Part shown: piece after piece, positions 4,327-6,965 of the stretch
How positions within the stretch are numbered: the stretch's first letter is position 1
Layout of the letters: the number at the start of each line of letters is the position of its first letter
Assembly: GCA_016788685.1 (NCBI GenBank)
Contig: JAEUSS010000462.1
Location: 1 to 6,965, forward strand
From: Prolixibacteraceae bacterium
Lineage (GTDB): Bacteria; Bacteroidota; Bacteroidia; Bacteroidales; Prolixibacteraceae
Direction of reading: 5' to 3'
DNA: 6,965 nucleotides
The notes under the pieces: generated by a model
What the model was told of the DNA's origin: nothing
Database searches by the model: none
What the model saw: the letters and a program-made list of their open reading frames with translations, nothing else
Translations under genes and position numbers: made by a program

Positions 4327-6258
4327 TTAAGGCTGTTGTTCTTTGAGCACCAGTTTGGCTTTATCGTTGCTGACGATGCCCGAATAAAAGTCGACAAGGG
4401 CCTGATAATTCTCCTTGGGCCAGGTTCCGGGATTAACCTTCACTTCGCGGACATAAACGGCCCGGCCGTCCTGAACGGTAATGGCCGAATTGTAGGTCCC
4501 GTATTCACTTGAAATAACTTTGCTGCGCGGAATGGTTTCCGCCTGATATCCTTTGGGCAGTACGAACGTGATGGAGTCTTTGTCGTAATAGGCATATTGC
4601 TGCACAACCGGCATCTTGCGGTTCTCAACTTTAGCCGGAACGCTCCGGCGCTGGTTTAGCATGTTCATCGGGATAAAAAGCCGGGTTCCGGTTTTGGTGG
4701 CATACTTGGTCGAGTTCATGGCAAGCTGTTCGGTGGCTTCCGGAATTTTTTCTTTTTTTACTTCGTATCCGAAGGAGTTGATCACCAGTCCGGGAATTCC
4801 GATGTCATCCAGGAGTTCTTTTTTCTGATCTTCCTGGCTTTGTTCCAGCAGCGACGAAACGTTGTCGTACTGGTATCCGGAGTAGCGGGTTTTTACGGTG
4901 GTTTGCATGGCGCCGTCGGGGTTAATCTGTACATCAGCAATGCGGAGCTGGATGTTCTGATCGGATTTCAGCAAGGGGGTTGTGGCAATTTTGCCTCCCT
5001 GCGGGGTAATGAGCAAAACCTTCCGGCCCTGAACAAAGGTGCCGAGGTATCCGGCGGGCTGGGTCTGGCTGGTGCATTCGAGCCAGATGGTGTCGTTGCG
5101 CAGCGGCACGCAGAGAATGGCGTGGTTGTTTTGAGAAATGGTGGGGAAATCGGTCATGATGATACCCTGGTTGGATCCCGCTCCGGCCAGTACATAGACG
5201 GAAGGAATGCCCACGCAGTTGAGCAGCGCTTTCATGTAGCTCGAGAGGGCTTTGCAATCGCCGTAGCCAAGCCGGTCGACCATTTCGGCAGGGAAGGGCT
5301 GGTATCCGCCCAGTCCGAGCTGAATCCCGACATAGCGGGTGCGTTTCTGCATGTATTGGTAGAGGGTGTTTACTGCCAGCGTGGTGTCTTTGATTTCTCC
5401 GGTCAGTTCGCGGATTTCCGCCTGCCGTTGCGGGGGCAGCTGGTCGCGTCCCTGGTTCAATCCGGCAACCCAGTCGCCGAACTCCTTCCACGAGGTCATT
5501 TTTCCTGACGACCCGTCGTAAGTAAAGCTTGTGGGGGCAATAATAACGCGCGAAGTCTGGGTGTAAAGTTCGGGCGACATCGGTTCTTCTTTCCATGCGG
5601 CAACCGAATCGAGTTTCCACTCATGGATGCGTTTCCCGTTTTCATTTTTCCGGGTTTGGCACGAAGGGGGGACGTTTATTTCCCTGATACGTATTTCCAG
5701 CGCTTCAGGAAACGAAACACGGAATGACGATTTTTCAACAGATATCCGGTAGGCTTCGATGGGCTGCCAGTCGGGGTAGTTAATCAGTCCGTTGTGCTCA
5801 ATTTCGTATTCGTATTCAACCGTGTACGGATAAGTTGTCGTTTTGAAATCGGCCAGTTTCAGGCGCAAATCATCGTAGATTGTCCCTGCCGAGGTGTAGT
5901 TGACGTCCTGGATGCCCGCGTTTTTTAGCTTTTCTTCAGGCAAGCCGGCTTCGTTGTATATTTTTCCGGAGATGGATTTTATCTTTTTGGTTTTATCGTA
6001 AGGGAGCAGCAGTTTGCCAAACTGATCGCCGTTTTCTTCCAGAATGGTGATGGCCATATACACTTTTTCGACGGCTTTGCTGTAGTCGGTCAATTCAAAT
6101 TCGTGCCGGTATTCGCGGCAGACGGCATAGGCATCTTTTTTCATGGTTTCCGGAATAGCTGCCACCGGAAAAACCACCTGGTCTTTCTCTTTTCCTGAAA
6201 GAGAACCGGCAAGAATCAGGGATAACCCGATTGCCACGAAATACTTACGGCTCATCAT
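4327..6258 (-). CDS. Exported DUF3857/transglutaminase-like protein
   Basis: This complete 643-residue protein belongs to the DUF3857-plus-transglutaminase-like group common in Bacteroidota envelopes; the substrate is unknown. It begins with a signal peptide (MMSRKYFVAIGLSLILAGSL, 1-20) and has no lipobox Cys, so it is probably periplasmic. A beta-rich DUF3857 region spans about 55-240. The transglutaminase-like core runs at about 285-400: C335 in GYGDCKALSSYMKALL, H379 in NNHAILCVPL, and WLECTSQ (392-398), where E394 stands near the expected third acidic residue. A beta-rich C-terminal region follows and ends FYSGIVSNDKAKLVLK (624-639). A cysteine peptidase, transglutaminase-type or non-catalytic scaffold role are all possible. 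The ATG at 6256-6258 overlaps the upstream gene's TGA as ATGA, implying translational coupling. The operon promoter lies outside the window. Confidence 0.88.
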   Translation of the reverse strand: MMSRKYFVAIGLSLILAGSLSGKEKDQVVFPVAAIPETMKKDAYAVCREYRHEFELTDYSKAVEKVYMAITILEENGDQFGKLLLPYDKTKKIKSISGKIYNEAGLPEEKLKNAGIQDVNYTSAGTIYDDLRLKLADFKTTTYPYTVEYEYEIEHNGLINYPDWQPIEAYRISVEKSSFRVSFPEALEIRIREINVPPSCQTRKNENGKRIHEWKLDSVAAWKEEPMSPELYTQTSRVIIAPTSFTYDGSSGKMTSWKEFGDWVAGLNQGRDQLPPQRQAEIRELTGEIKDTTLAVNTLYQYMQKRTRYVGIQLGLGGYQPFPAEMVDRLGYGDCKALSSYMKALLNCVGIPSVYVLAGAGSNQGIIMTDFPTISQNNHAILCVPLRNDTIWLECTSQTQPAGYLGTFVQGRKVLLITPQGGKIATTPLLKSDQNIQLRIADVQINPDGAMQTTVKTRYSGYQYDNVSSLLEQSQEDQKKELLDDIGIPGLVINSFGYEVKKEKIPEATEQLAMNSTKYATKTGTRLFIPMNMLNQRRSVPAKVENRKMPVVQQYAYYDKDSITFVLPKGYQAETIPRSKVISSEYGTYNSAITVQDGRAVYVREVKVNPGTWPKENYQALVDFYSGIVSNDKAKLVLKEQQP

Positions 6259-6965
6259 TGGCTTATTTTTTTGAGAACGATTTGTTCCGATTCTTTGGCA
6301 ACGATCATGTTGTAAAACTCCTGCAGTATGGGGTATTCGGTTGGCACGAAGATCGTTTTATTCAGGCTCAGACGTAACGAGCACATGATGTTATTGTCGG
6401 ACTGTTCGATTCTGTAAATGAATGAACCGGCTTTGTCCTGGAGTGAAAACGCCGCGCTTTTTGGAAGTTCTTCAACGGCATAGCCTTCCGGAATAACCAG
6501 GTTCATCTGGTAAGTTTCATTGATGGTTTCGCCGAAGTCGACCGGGAACTTACGGGTTGGGGCGGTGAAGGGATTTTTTGTGATGCGGTTGACCAGTACC
6601 GGACTGATGTAAAGCATTTCGGCATCAGCGTCTGATTCATCCGCAAGGTTGACGGTGTATGTTTTTTGAACCGGGAGGTGCAAACTGTCCAGGTTCGAAA
6701 ATGAATAGTCGATGAACTGAATTTCAGTTGATTTGTCCCTCATTTTCTCGAAGTACTCTTTGGGGCTGCCTGATGATCGGATAGTTTCGCGGAAATCGAA
6801 TGCATTTAAGCCGGTTTCGTTGGAAAGAATGCGACCGCCCATCTTGCCGTCTTTGAATGCGATGTTAACCATTGTGGTACTTCGAGGTTTGGGATTGGTC
6901 AGCTCAACTTCGTCGGGGCTGTCTTTTTTCACCAGTCGTCCTAATCCGTTAAGGCATCGGAAAGG
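6255..6965 (-). CDS. DUF3857/transglutaminase-like paralogue, C-terminal part (5' cut by window edge)
   Basis: The frame stays open to the window edge: eleven more codons (PFRCLNGLGRL) precede the apparent GTG at 6930-6932, so that is not the true start. The visible 236 residues match the C-terminal beta-rich half of a DUF3857-type protein. The end resembles its neighbour: FYNMIVAKESEQIVLKK here versus FYSGIVSNDKAKLVLK downstream, and VIPEGYAVEELPKS versus VLPKGYQAETIPRS, so the two genes look like tandem paralogues. The signal peptide, DUF3857 region and catalytic core would lie beyond the edge. Its TGA (6255-6257) overlaps the ATG of the next gene, showing one operon. Function and substrate are unknown; a shared envelope role is inferred. 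Confidence 0.8.
   Translation of the reverse strand, partial: PFRCLNGLGRLVKKDSPDEVELTNPKPRSTTMVNIAFKDGKMGGRILSNETGLNAFDFRETIRSSGSPKEYFEKMRDKSTEIQFIDYSFSNLDSLHLPVQKTYTVNLADESDADAEMLYISPVLVNRITKNPFTAPTRKFPVDFGETINETYQMNLVIPEGYAVEELPKSAAFSLQDKAGSFIYRIEQSDNNIMCSLRLSLNKTIFVPTEYPILQEFYNMIVAKESEQIVLKKISQ

Noticed and set aside
4840..5508. A 222-residue plus-strand open frame, and a 228-residue minus-strand frame at 4934-5620
   Set aside because: Both lie wholly within the DUF3857 gene in other frames, and their translations show biased, domain-free composition; they are shadows of the real gene.
6930..6932. GTG as the start of the right-edge gene
   Set aside because: The frame continues open to the window edge with family-like residues, so this codon is internal.

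Overview
The window reads as a chromosomal segment of a Bacteroidota bacterium, probably near Bacteroidales/Marinilabiliales. The reasons are intergenic promoters of the TTG...TAnnTTTG type, starts with no Shine-Dalgarno sequence, secreted DUF3857/transglutaminase-like proteins in tandem, and protein sequences typical of that phylum. The genus is not identified. No rRNA, tRNA, CRISPR array, transposase or integrase was seen.

Layout. (1) 1-1561, plus strand: the 3' end of aroB (3-dehydroquinate synthase) and then complete aroA (EPSP synthase), two shikimate-pathway enzymes 31 bp apart and probably co-transcribed. A heptamer repeat array straddles the aroB stop and supplies its last 13 codons. 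(2) 1562-1682: a convergent gap with two related palindromes sharing a 13-bp tail, like a REP pair. (3) 1683-2123, minus strand: tadA, the tRNA wobble adenosine deaminase, with a good TAnnTTTG promoter. (4) 2315-3061, plus strand: a helical hypothetical protein of unknown function, divergent from tadA. (5) 3062-3491: a 430-bp noncoding region rich in structure: inverted repeats, about five copies of an exact 20-bp-period tandem repeat, a hairpin, a 12-bp palindrome and then a promoter. (6) 3492-4298, plus strand: a KilA-N-domain DNA-binding protein whose coding sequence contains a perfect 32-bp palindrome. (7) 4327-6965, minus strand: two overlapping genes (ATGA junction) for exported DUF3857/transglutaminase-like proteins, the upstream one cut by the window edge.

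How the parts relate. aroB-aroA belongs to chorismate synthesis and tadA to tRNA maturation; both are housekeeping. The DUF3857 pair looks like a cell-envelope operon of unknown substrate. The most unusual part is the KilA-N locus: a single DNA-binding gene with its own promoter, preceded by iteron-like repeats and a palindrome and carrying a long perfect palindrome inside the gene. An autoregulatory or mobile-element-derived module is a reasonable inference but is not proven by the sequence.
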